Assembly: GCF_003385235.1 (NCBI RefSeq)
Contig: NZ_PQIA01000045.1
Coordinates: forward strand, 1-61,215
Reading direction: 5' to 3'
From: Amycolatopsis circi
GTDB taxonomy: Bacteria > Actinomycetota > Actinomycetes > Mycobacteriales > Pseudonocardiaceae
DNA: 61,215 nucleotides
Positions within the stretch are counted from its first letter, which is position 1; the number at the start of each line of letters is the position of its first letter. This document shows, one piece after another, positions 43,670-51,556 of the stretch. The notes under the pieces were generated by a model that searched no databases, was not told the origin of the DNA, and saw only the letters and a list, made by a program, of their open reading frames with translations. The translations under genes were made by a program, and so were the position numbers.

Positions 43670-44482
43670 ATGACCGGCGTGATCGAACGTGTCAAGCGCT
43701 CCAGCAAGCAGTCCGGCAAGCAGGCCGCCGACACCGAGACGGGCACCGGGGACGCCCGTCGCGATCGCTGGCGCAAGCACCGCATCGCCCGCCGCGCGGA
43801 GTTCGTCGAAGCGGCTCTGCGCGCGCTCGACGCGCACGGTCCAGACCTCGGGATGGAGGACGTCGCCGCGGAAGCGGGTGTCACGAAACCCGTGCTGTAC
43901 CGGCATTTCGAGGACAAGGCCGACCTGTACGTCGCACTCGGCCAGCGCGGCACGGAGATCCTTTTCGAGCGGCTGATCCCGGCGATCAACGCGGAACTCG
44001 CGCCGGTGCCGCGCATCCGGATGGCGCTCGACGCGTTCTTCGGCGTCATCGAAGAACACCCGAACCTGTACCGCTTGCTGGCACACGGCGGACTGCCGGG
44101 AAAGACCACCGATTCGGATGTCGTCGCCGAGGACAAAGAGGTCATCGCGACCGCGCTGACCGCGCTGCTCGGCGACTACATGCGGATGTTCAACATGGAC
44201 TCCGGCGCGGCCGAACCATGGGCGCACGGCATCGTCGGCATGGTCCAGAGCACCGGCGAATGGTGGCTGGACCGGCGCTCGATGGGCCGCGATTCGGTGG
44301 TCGAGTACCTCACCCAGATCATCTGGGCGGCGATCGACGGGCTCACCCGCCAGCAAGGCGTGGTGATCGACCCGAACCTGCCGCTCGAGGAGAACAAGGT
44401 CGTCCAGCTCGGACGCACCAAAGACAGCACTGACGACACCGCAGACGCCGCTGCGGACGCCGCTGGCACCGACGCAGGCTGA
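43670..44482 (+). CDS. TetR-family transcriptional regulator
   Basis: The protein has 270 residues, longer than most of the family because of a charged N-terminal extension of about 40 residues and an acidic Asp/Ala tail. The helix-turn-helix is RRAEFVEAALRALDAHGPDLGMEDVAAEAGVTKPVLYRHFEDKADLYVAL. It probably represses the divergent AurF-like gene and itself through the palindrome at 43648. The DUF4873 gene follows after 14 bases. Confidence 0.92.
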   Translation: MTGVIERVKRSSKQSGKQAADTETGTGDARRDRWRKHRIARRAEFVEAALRALDAHGPDLGMEDVAAEAGVTKPVLYRHFEDKADLYVALGQRGTEILFERLIPAINAELAPVPRIRMALDAFFGVIEEHPNLYRLLAHGGLPGKTTDSDVVAEDKEVIATALTALLGDYMRMFNMDSGAAEPWAHGIVGMVQSTGEWWLDRRSMGRDSVVEYLTQIIWAAIDGLTRQQGVVIDPNLPLEENKVVQLGRTKDSTDDTADAAADAAGTDAG

Positions 44483-44496
44483 CGAGAGGACCCCGG

Positions 44497-44817
44497 ATGA
44501 GCGACGAAGACGGCTACACGGGCTCGGCGACGCTGGTCGTCGACGGCACGGAAATCACCGCGGACGTCGATCTGCGCGGCTATTTCCAGCCGATCGACGG
44601 TTACTACCACTGGTACGGGCGCGTCGCCGCGGACCCGAAGCTGACCGAAGCGGTCGGCGGGCGCAAGAAGGCGTGCGAAGTGCGGGTCGGCGAGCACACC
44701 GCCGAGGGCGAACTGTCCGATCCGGACCCGTGGGGCCGCTACCGGCTCACCGGCACGTCCACGCCGCCGTTCGCGGTCCCGAAGACCCTCGCCGAGGTCG
44801 AAGAAGCCACCGCCTGA
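44497..44817 (+). CDS. DUF4873 domain-containing protein
   Basis: The protein has 106 residues (DGYTGSATLVVDGTEITADVDLRGYFQPIDGYYHWYGRVAADP). The family is small, beta-rich, and often fused to or encoded beside flavin monooxygenases. Here it follows the TetR gene, so it may belong to the same regulon as the diiron oxygenase. Palindrome copy H begins 15 bases after its stop. Confidence 0.87.
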   Translation: MSDEDGYTGSATLVVDGTEITADVDLRGYFQPIDGYYHWYGRVAADPKLTEAVGGRKKACEVRVGEHTAEGELSDPDPWGRYRLTGTSTPPFAVPKTLAEVEEATA

Positions 44818-44832
44818 CCGGTCCCCGAAAAG

Positions 44833-44883
44833 CCGTGAAGGGCCCCTTGAGGGAATCTGATTCCCTCAAGGGGCCCTTCACGG
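44833..44883. repeat. Family-1 palindrome, copy H (terminator-like)
   Basis: 51 bases: perfect 25-base arms starting CCGTGAAGGGCCCCTTGAGG and a one-base centre. It fills the gap between convergent DUF4873 and DUF3107. The stem has GCCCCT/AGGGGC where copy C has GCTCCT/AGGAGC. Confidence 0.9.
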
Positions 44884-44904
44884 ACCTTTGAAGCTCGGCT
44901 GGGC

Positions 44905-45135
44905 TCAGTCGCCGACGCCGAACCCGACCTTGCGGACGTCGGACGGGGCGATCTCGACGTACGCGATGCGGTCGGACGGGACCAGGTACTTGCGGCCCTT
45001 CTCGTCGTTGAGGCGGAAGAGCCCGTCACCGGCCGTCAGCGCCTCGGCGACCAGCTTCTCCACCTCTTCGGGAGTCTGGCCACTGGACACCACCAGCTCG
45101 CGCGGCGTGTCCTTGATGCCGATCTTGACCTCCAC
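44905..45135 (-). CDS. DUF3107 protein
   Basis: The protein has 76 residues from a GTG at 45135 with GGAGGT in front. The sequence VEVKIGIKDTPRELVVSSGQTPEEVEKLVAEAL followed by GRKYLVPSDRIAYVEIAP is the actinobacterial family of Rv3208A (TB9.4). It is small, cytoplasmic and of unknown function. Its order next to the ferritin-like and RhlE genes matches mycobacteria. Confidence 0.92.
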   Translation of the reverse strand: MEVKIGIKDTPRELVVSSGQTPEEVEKLVAEALTAGDGLFRLNDEKGRKYLVPSDRIAYVEIAPSDVRKVGFGVGD

Positions 45136-45238
45136 GTGGGACCTCCGCTGAAAACTCGTTGTGACTACGCCCGGCAAGGCTAACCGAAGCGGGCCGCCCC
45201 GGTGGCGTGCGACCAGCGGGTGATTCGCGACCACTCGC

Positions 45239-45922
45239 TCAGCCCAGCCCCAGCGCCTGCATGCGCTTGGTGTGCCCTTGCTGCAACCGGCGGAACAGCG
45301 CGCCGATTCCCGCGAGATCGCCGGAGCCCGCGACGATCAGTTCGGCCAGGCCATCGCGTTCGGCCACCACGTACTGCGCCTGGGTGAGGGCCTCGCCGAG
45401 CAGCCGCCGTCCCCACAGCGCGAGCTTGTCGCGGGCCTTCGGATCGGCCTTGATCCCCGCCGCGACTTCGCGCTCGGCGAACGCCGAATGCCCGGTGTCG
45501 GCGAGCACGGTCAGCACCAGATCCTTGGTCTCGGGGTCGAGCCAATTCGCGATCTCGCGGTAGAGATCCGCCGCGAGCCCGTCCCCGACATACGCCTTGA
45601 CCAGCGATTCCAGCCACGATTTGGGCCGCGTGGAGCCGTGCCACGCGTCCACCTGCGACACGAACGGGGCCATCGCGTCCTCGACCGCGACGCCGTTCGC
45701 GGCCAGATGCTTGGTCAGCAGATCGAGGTGCCCGATCTCGGCGGCCGCCATCGAGGCGAGCGCGGCGCGCCCGGCGAGCGTCGGCGCGCTGCGGGCGTCC
45801 TCGGCCATCCGGTCGAACGCGGACAGCTCCAGGTAGGCGATCACGCCGAGCAGGTCGACGACGCCTTCGCTGATCGCAGGCGGGGCGGTGGGGGGCGCGG
45901 CAGCTTCGGCGGGGTCGGTCAC
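45239..45922 (-). CDS. Ferritin-like fold protein (MiaE-like)
   Basis: The protein has 227 residues from a GTG at 45922. It is helical, with ferritin-like acidic positions: LLGVIAYLELSAFDRMAEDA, MAAAEIGHLDLL, DPETKDLVLTVLADTGHSAFAEREV. The family is annotated as ferritin-like or tRNA-hydroxylase-like (Rv3210c); whether iron is bound and what is oxidised are unknown. It diverges from the helicase gene across a 327-base gap. Confidence 0.85.
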   Translation of the reverse strand: MTDPAEAAAPPTAPPAISEGVVDLLGVIAYLELSAFDRMAEDARSAPTLAGRAALASMAAAEIGHLDLLTKHLAANGVAVEDAMAPFVSQVDAWHGSTRPKSWLESLVKAYVGDGLAADLYREIANWLDPETKDLVLTVLADTGHSAFAEREVAAGIKADPKARDKLALWGRRLLGEALTQAQYVVAERDGLAELIVAGSGDLAGIGALFRRLQQGHTKRMQALGLG

Positions 45923-46249
45923 GGCGACGAGGGTATCGCCGAACCGCAGGCCCGCGCCGTGAAGAGACCGATCCCACGCCGCGCCGCCGCTCCCGGTATT
46001 CCCCGGAAAACACCTGACCAGGTACAGTGGGGTCGGATAAACAGAGCTTCGCCGAGCCGGACCGCCTTTTTCGCAAGCGTTCCAGGAGCGGCGGGAACCA
46101 GGCGAGCGGCCGGTGCCACCAGGGCGACCGGGGTTCGCCGCAAGTGTGCGTGCACGCCTCCCAGCGGCATTCCCGGGAGGGCGGCTCCGGCGCTGACGGC
46201 CTCCATCGCAGAGGCCGCGGTGCGAGTCAGGCCCCCGGTCGAGTGTCGA
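45923..46249. other. Intergenic leader region before the helicase gene
   Basis: This stretch of 327 bases lies between the divergent ferritin-like and helicase starts. It contains an AT-richer island (GGTATTCCCCGGAAAACACC, then GGATAAACAG near 46036-46045) that may hold a promoter. If so, the helicase mRNA has a leader of about 200 bases. I see no gene in it. Confidence 0.5.
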
Positions 46250-48046
46250 GTGACAACCGGCCTGTGCGCGCTGGTCACGAGAGAGGCGATCACCCTGACC
46301 GCAGAACAGTCCACAACCGAACAGACCGAAACCGCGCAGGCCACCGCCGCTGTCGTGCTCGAGCACAGCGAAAACGGACCGGCCGCGCTGGACACGTCGC
46401 ACCCGCTGCAGGCGGGCGCCCCGGTGGCCGAGGAGTCGCCGACGTTCGCGTCGTTCGGAGTGAAACCGGAAATTGTCAAAGCGCTCGTCGAAGCGGGCAT
46501 CGAGCGCACCTTCGCCATCCAGGCGCTGACCCTGCCGCTGGCCATGGCCGGCGACGACCTCATCGGCCAGGCCCGCACTGGCATGGGCAAGACGCTCGGC
46601 TTCGGCGTCCCGCTGCTGCACCGCGTCGAGGTGCCTGGCGACGGCACCCCGCAGGTGCTGGTCGTGGTGCCCACGCGCGAGCTGTGCATCCAGGTCGCGA
46701 ACGACCTGAAGGGCGCCGGCAAGCACCTCGGCATCCGCACGCTGGCGATCTACGGCGGCCGGCCGTACGAGCCGCAGATCGAGGCGCTGCGCAAGGGCGT
46801 CGACGTCGTCATCGGCACGCCCGGGCGGCTCCTCGACCTCGCCGAGCAGCAGCACTTGGTCCTCGGCAAGGTCCGCGGGCTCGTCCTCGACGAGGCCGAC
46901 GAGATGCTGGACCTCGGCTTCCTGCCGGACATCGAGCGGATCCTCCGGATGGTGCCCGACGAGCGGCAGACCATGCTGTTCTCCGCCACGATGCCGGGCC
47001 CGATCATCACGCTCGCGCGGACGTTCCTGAACCAGCCCACGCACATCCGGGCCGAGGAGAACGACGCCGGCGCGATCCACGAGCGCACCGCGCAGTTCGT
47101 CTACCGGGCGCACTCGATGGACAAGACGGAACTGATCGCGCGGGTGCTGCAGGCCGAGGGTCGCGGGCTCACGATGATCTTCAGCCGTACCAAGCGCACC
47201 GCCCAGAAGATCGCCGACGACCTGGTGGAACGCGGTTTCGCGGCCGCCGCGGTGCACGGCGACCTCGGCCAGGGCGCGCGCGAGCAGGCGCTGCGCGCGT
47301 TCCGCTCGGGCAAGGTCGACGTGCTGGTGGCGACGGACGTCGCGGCCCGCGGCATCGACATCGACGACGTCACGCACGTGATCAACTACCAGTGCCCGGA
47401 GGACGAGAAGACCTACGTCCACCGCATCGGCCGCACCGGCCGCGCGGGCCGCACGGGGGTCGCGGTCACCCTCGTCGACTGGGACGAGGAACCGCGCTGG
47501 AAGCTGATCTCGGACACGCTGAACCTCGACCTCGCGGACCCGCCGGAGACGTACTCGTCGTCGCCGCACCTGTTCAGCGACCTGGGCATCCCGGAGGGCA
47601 CGAAGGGCCGGCTGCCGCTGTCGAAGCGCACGCGGGCCGGTCTGGCCGCCGAGAAGGAAGAGGACCTTGGCGGCAAGCGCCGGGGCCGTCGCGGTTCGTC
47701 CGGTCCTTCTTCGGCTGCTCCTTCCTCGCCCTCGGAGGAAGAGGCTCCGCGCAAGCGCAACCGGGCCCCGCGCAAGCGGACCCGCGGTGGCGCCCACTCC
47801 GCCGCCGCCATCGAAGCCGCTGACGCCGCCGCTCCGGCTTCCACTGGTTCGGACCAGCAGGAAGACCGCCCCCGGACCCCGCGCCGCCGCACCCGCTCGG
47901 GAGCCGACGCGACCGGCCCGGCGACCTCCGCCGGCAACGCCACCCCCGCGACGACGTCCGACTCCGGAGAAACCGGAGACCGCCCGGCACGCCGCCGCCG
48001 TCGCCGTCGTCCGTCCGCATCTGATACACCTGCGTCGGCAGACTGA
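46250..48046 (+). CDS. rhlE: DEAD-box RNA helicase, RhlE-type
   Basis: About 598 residues if started at the GTG at 46250; the start is uncertain. The motifs are complete: FASFGVKPEIV Q-region, ARTGMGKT (motif I variant with M for S), PTRELCIQ, GTPGR, DEAD, SATMP, VATDVAARGIDI and HRIGRTGRAGRTG. The N-terminal 70 residues are acidic and Thr/Ala-rich. The C-terminal 130 residues are Arg/Ala-rich and end in a run of Arg, suiting RNA or ribosome binding. The best ribosome binding site (AGAGAGG) lies eight bases before an in-frame CTG at 46295. It corresponds to Rv3211. Confidence 0.9.
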   Translation: MTTGLCALVTREAITLTAEQSTTEQTETAQATAAVVLEHSENGPAALDTSHPLQAGAPVAEESPTFASFGVKPEIVKALVEAGIERTFAIQALTLPLAMAGDDLIGQARTGMGKTLGFGVPLLHRVEVPGDGTPQVLVVVPTRELCIQVANDLKGAGKHLGIRTLAIYGGRPYEPQIEALRKGVDVVIGTPGRLLDLAEQQHLVLGKVRGLVLDEADEMLDLGFLPDIERILRMVPDERQTMLFSATMPGPIITLARTFLNQPTHIRAEENDAGAIHERTAQFVYRAHSMDKTELIARVLQAEGRGLTMIFSRTKRTAQKIADDLVERGFAAAAVHGDLGQGAREQALRAFRSGKVDVLVATDVAARGIDIDDVTHVINYQCPEDEKTYVHRIGRTGRAGRTGVAVTLVDWDEEPRWKLISDTLNLDLADPPETYSSSPHLFSDLGIPEGTKGRLPLSKRTRAGLAAEKEEDLGGKRRGRRGSSGPSSAAPSSPSEEEAPRKRNRAPRKRTRGGAHSAAAIEAADAAAPASTGSDQQEDRPRTPRRRTRSGADATGPATSAGNATPATTSDSGETGDRPARRRRRRRPSASDTPASAD

Positions 48047-48069
48047 GCGACACACCGGGAGTCAGTTAC

Positions 48070-50406
48070 GTGAACGACCACGGGAACGGCGAAACGCCCC
48101 CCGAACCTGGCTCGAACGTAGCGGGCACTCCCGCGAATCCCGACGAACGCCCCCGGCCGGACCTTCCGGCCGGGGCGCACGTCTCGGACGAGGGTGCCGC
48201 TGGGGTCGGCCCGGAGTCGGCTTCTGCTGAGCGGGGTGCGATCCCGTCGGCTACGGATGCCGGTCTGGCGACTTCTGGTGGCCCTTTTGAGAAGGCCTCT
48301 ACCGAACCGACTCCTCCGGCTGCGGACCCGGCTTCGGAAGGCTCCGGCAGTCGAGCTGATGCGACTTCCTCCGAGGCTGCTGCAGGTTCCGCTGCGCCAG
48401 CCTCAGGTTCTGCTGGAAGCGGTTCCGCCGCGTCGGCCGTTCCCGGCCCATCGGCCGCAGGCTCTGGCACGCCAGCCGCCGAAGAGACTTCCGCCGCGGC
48501 AGTCCCGGGCTCTGCCGGAAACATCTCCGCCGCGCGCAGCTCACAGGCCGCAGACCGTGGCGCGCCAGCGGCTGACAAGGGTTCCGCTGAATCAGACTGG
48601 CCTTCTGCAGGTTCCGCCACGCCAGTGCCAGGCTCTGCCGGAAGCGGTTCCGCCGCATCGGCCGTTCCCGGCCCACCGGCTGCAGGCTCGGTCGGGTCGG
48701 CCGCCGAAAAGGCTTCCGCCGAGCCCTACGCAGCCTCAGGTGCTGCCGGAAGCGGTTCCGCCACGTCGGCCGTTCCCGGCCCACCGGCCGCAGGCTCTGG
48801 CGCGCCAGCCACCGAAGAGACTTCCGCCGCGGCAGCCCCAGGCTCTGTTGGAAGCGCTTCCGCCACGTCGGCCGTTCCCAGCTCACCGGCCACAGGCTCG
48901 GTCGCGCCAGCCGCCGAAGAGACTTCCGCCGCGGCAGCCCCAGGCTCCGCCGGAAGCACCTCCACCGCGCGCAGCTCGCAAGCCGCCGACCCTGGCGCGC
49001 CCGCCGCCGAAAAGGCTTCCGCCGCAGGCACCAACGTCGAGATCCCGCCGGTCACTCCCGAGGAACAAACCGGCCCCATCGCGCGCGTCACTGATGCCGG
49101 GGTCACCAGCACCCCCGCCGAGCCCTACGGTTCCGAAACCATCCTCCCTCGCCAACCCGCCGCCGCGGATCACGTTGCGCAGCCGGGGAAAGCCCGCCGC
49201 TCGCCGTGGAATCGGGGGCGGGACCGGGTGATCGCGGGCGCGATCGTAGTCGTGGTCGCAGTGGTCACCGCGATCGTCGCCGGAACGAGCGACAACCTGC
49301 ACACCAGCCGCGCGCTGGCAGATCAACCGCACGCCCTTCCCACGCCGCCGACCGCCGTGCCCGGGTCGATGACACAGCTGTGGCAGGCACCGAGCGCGGC
49401 GACGCCGATCCCGATCGGACAGTCCGACACCGTCACCACCGCGGACGGCGGCGAAGTCGCCGGACGCGATCCGCTCACCGGGCAGATCCGCTGGCACTAC
49501 ACCCGCGAAAACCTGCAACTGTGCACTGTGGACACTGCATGGGGCCGGGTGAACGCGGTGTACCACAAGACAATGGGCTGCAGCGAGGTCACTCAGCTTG
49601 ACCCCGCCACCGGCCGCATCACCGCCCAGCGCAACGGCGACGCCGAACTGGGCACCCGCCTGGTCAACGACGGCAGCCACGTCACGACCACCGGCAAACA
49701 CCTCCTCGACACGTGGCGCGACGATCTCGTGAAGAGCATGGAGTACGGCAAAGTCCCGTTCCTGCAAAATGCGAACAAGCAACCACGCCCCAATTGCACC
49801 TACGGCACGGTAGCAGCGGCCACCGACAAAATCGGCGTGATCGAACGCTGCCCCGGCGACCGCACCGACCGGCTCACCGTCTACCGGGCGACCGCCGAGC
49901 ACGAGGACGAGCCGAAGGTCACCTACACCGCCCTGCTTGCCGGCAAGAGGGCCCGGGTGATCGCGATGTCCGGCGACCTCACGGGTGTGCTGCTGCCGGA
50001 CCAGAAGCTGTACGTCGTGTACGGCGCGGACGGTTCGCAAAAAGCCGCCTACCCGATGGATCTCCCAGCTTCGGACGTAGCGAACGATCCGGTCGGCGGC
50101 ACCGAGGCGACGACCCGTACCGCCGCCGGGATCTACTGGTACAGCGGCTCGAAAACCGTCGCGTTCTCCCGAGACGACCTGTCGCCACGCTGGACCCTGG
50201 ACGGCACGCTCGGTCCCGGAATCACCTTCGCGACCCAACTGGTCGTGCCCATCCGCGGCGGCCTAGCCGTACTGAACGAAGCGAACGGCGCGACGCTACG
50301 CACAGTCGGCGTCGACCGCGGCGCGTACAGCGGCCCAGTCCGCCTGACCGCGCTAGGCCCGGTGCTGCTGGAACAGCGCGGCGCGAACGTCGCCGCTCTG
50401 CGCTGA
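48070..50406 (+). CDS. Membrane-anchored PQQ-type beta-propeller protein with repetitive N-terminus
   Basis: The protein has 778 residues from a GTG 23 bases after the helicase stop. Residues 1 to about 375 are Ala/Ser/Pro/Gly/Glu repeats of about 40 residues (SAVPGPPAAGSGAPA, then EETSAAAAPGSAG), seen as DNA repeats over 48400-49020. One membrane helix follows (VIAGAIVVVVAVVTAIVAG, about 390-408), then an outside domain with propeller-like blades (DGGEVAGRDPLTGQIRWHY and VTQLDPATGRITAQ). It corresponds in position to Rv3212, which is about 400 residues, so the repeat region is an expansion. The function is unknown. Confidence 0.85.
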   Translation: MNDHGNGETPPEPGSNVAGTPANPDERPRPDLPAGAHVSDEGAAGVGPESASAERGAIPSATDAGLATSGGPFEKASTEPTPPAADPASEGSGSRADATSSEAAAGSAAPASGSAGSGSAASAVPGPSAAGSGTPAAEETSAAAVPGSAGNISAARSSQAADRGAPAADKGSAESDWPSAGSATPVPGSAGSGSAASAVPGPPAAGSVGSAAEKASAEPYAASGAAGSGSATSAVPGPPAAGSGAPATEETSAAAAPGSVGSASATSAVPSSPATGSVAPAAEETSAAAAPGSAGSTSTARSSQAADPGAPAAEKASAAGTNVEIPPVTPEEQTGPIARVTDAGVTSTPAEPYGSETILPRQPAAADHVAQPGKARRSPWNRGRDRVIAGAIVVVVAVVTAIVAGTSDNLHTSRALADQPHALPTPPTAVPGSMTQLWQAPSAATPIPIGQSDTVTTADGGEVAGRDPLTGQIRWHYTRENLQLCTVDTAWGRVNAVYHKTMGCSEVTQLDPATGRITAQRNGDAELGTRLVNDGSHVTTTGKHLLDTWRDDLVKSMEYGKVPFLQNANKQPRPNCTYGTVAAATDKIGVIERCPGDRTDRLTVYRATAEHEDEPKVTYTALLAGKRARVIAMSGDLTGVLLPDQKLYVVYGADGSQKAAYPMDLPASDVANDPVGGTEATTRTAAGIYWYSGSKTVAFSRDDLSPRWTLDGTLGPGITFATQLVVPIRGGLAVLNEANGATLRTVGVDRGAYSGPVRLTALGPVLLEQRGANVAALR
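48400..49020. repeat. Coding repeats in the propeller gene
   Basis: Imperfect direct repeats of about 110-120 bases with cores such as GCGTCGGCCGTTCCCGGCCC recur at about 48434, 48655, 48766 and 48868. They encode the Ala/Ser/Pro repeats and probably vary by slippage or recombination. Confidence 0.7.
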
Positions 50407-50411
50407 CTGAC

Positions 50412-51521
50412 TCAGAACCACCACAACACGCTGAACGCCGCCACCGCGACGACCAGCACCCCAACCCCGGCAAACGCCGCCGCTTTCCCGACGCGACGGT
50501 CGGCGATTCGTTGCAGCGCAAGCATAATCACCGCTGCTACGGGATGCCCGACCAGCTTGAGCACGCCGGGCCCGGACGCGCCGTTCACGAGGCACAACAC
50601 ACCGACGACCAGCACCCCGACGGCCAGGACTGCCATTCCCGCGGCGACCGAACCGGTGAACCCTCGCCACCACCGCCCACGAGGCTTCCGCCTCGCGGAC
50701 GACTCGCGGCGCTCAGGTTCCGCTTCGACGGACGCTTCATCCGCTTCCCCGCCGCCCGCCACGGGTGTTTCATGGATAACCGCAGCCTCGTGGCCCACCT
50801 CGGCACTGTTTGCCGCTGCCGAGACACGCATAACCGCAGCGGCACCGCTCACCGCACCGTTCCCGGCCGCCAAGTCATGGATAACCGCGGCATCACTCGC
50901 CGCCGAATCATGGCCGACCTCAGCACCATCGCTCTCGGCTCGACCGTTCGCCGCTGAATCATGGATAACCCCAGCGGTGCGCCTCACCGCCGCACGGTCA
51001 TCGTCCGACTCTTGAAACTCCGCGTCGCGGCCAGCAGTCGCGCGGTCCTCCGCCACAGCCCCATCGGCCGCATCACCATCGCCCACGACCGCGCCGCTAC
51101 CCATGCCTGCACCGTCGGCACGGCGGACCGCACCGCCAGAACGCGCACCGCCACTCGCCACCGCACGACCAGGAGCCACGCGATCCTCGCTCGCAGCCCC
51201 GCTCTCCACACCGCCACCGCGAACAGCCTCGCCATCAGCACGGCCACCGCGACCTCCCGCAGCACCACGGCCTTCGCCGACCCTGCCATCCCTCACCCTG
51301 GCAAGATCCTTCCCCGCGGCATCGCGAACACTCCGCTCCTGAGCGGCCGCCCCGCGCGCACTCCGATCCTCAACCGCAGCACCGCGAACTCCCGACCCCT
51401 CACCCCCAGCACCGCGAACTCCCGACCCGTCACCTGCGGCACCGCGACCCCGGCCAGCCCCACGAACCCGGGCATCAGCCGCCTCCTTGCGGGCCGCATT
51501 CTCAATGTCCGGTGACGCCAC
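50412..51521 (-). CDS. Ala/Gly-rich protein with C-terminal membrane hairpin
   Basis: About 369 residues from a GTG at 51521; the start is weak. Residues 1-250 are low-complexity (Ala, Gly, Arg, Asp), with repeats such as AAVIHDSAA and AEVGHDSAA. The C-terminal 110 residues carry three hydrophobic stretches (MAVLAVGVLVVGVLCLVNG, VLKLVGHPVAAVIMLALQRI, AAAFAGVGVLVVAVAAFSVLWWF). I do not recognise the family. The tail resembles small actinobacterial membrane proteins. It converges with the propeller gene at five bases. Confidence 0.65.
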   Translation of the reverse strand: MASPDIENAARKEAADARVRGAGRGRGAAGDGSGVRGAGGEGSGVRGAAVEDRSARGAAAQERSVRDAAGKDLARVRDGRVGEGRGAAGGRGGRADGEAVRGGGVESGAASEDRVAPGRAVASGGARSGGAVRRADGAGMGSGAVVGDGDAADGAVAEDRATAGRDAEFQESDDDRAAVRRTAGVIHDSAANGRAESDGAEVGHDSAASDAAVIHDLAAGNGAVSGAAAVMRVSAAANSAEVGHEAAVIHETPVAGGGEADEASVEAEPERRESSARRKPRGRWWRGFTGSVAAGMAVLAVGVLVVGVLCLVNGASGPGVLKLVGHPVAAVIMLALQRIADRRVGKAAAFAGVGVLVVAVAAFSVLWWF

Positions 51522-51556
51522 GATCCTCGGGTCCAATCCACGTTTCGGGAAATCCC

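Noticed and set aside
1812..44883. Family-1 palindromes as insertion-sequence ends or tRNA-like genes
   Set aside because: No coding sequence lies between pairs, no target duplications flank single copies, and no tRNA arms can be drawn.
45272..46249. N-terminal extension of the helicase frame
   Set aside because: It covers the ferritin-like gene on the other strand and has shadow composition.
48400..49020. CRISPR-like spacing of repeats
   Set aside because: The repeats are in frame, imperfect, without unique spacers, and encode a low-complexity protein segment.
48883..50238. Open minus-strand frame of about 450 codons opposite the propeller gene
   Set aside because: No start signal and Gly/Arg/Val-rich antisense composition; a by-product of GC-rich codon use.
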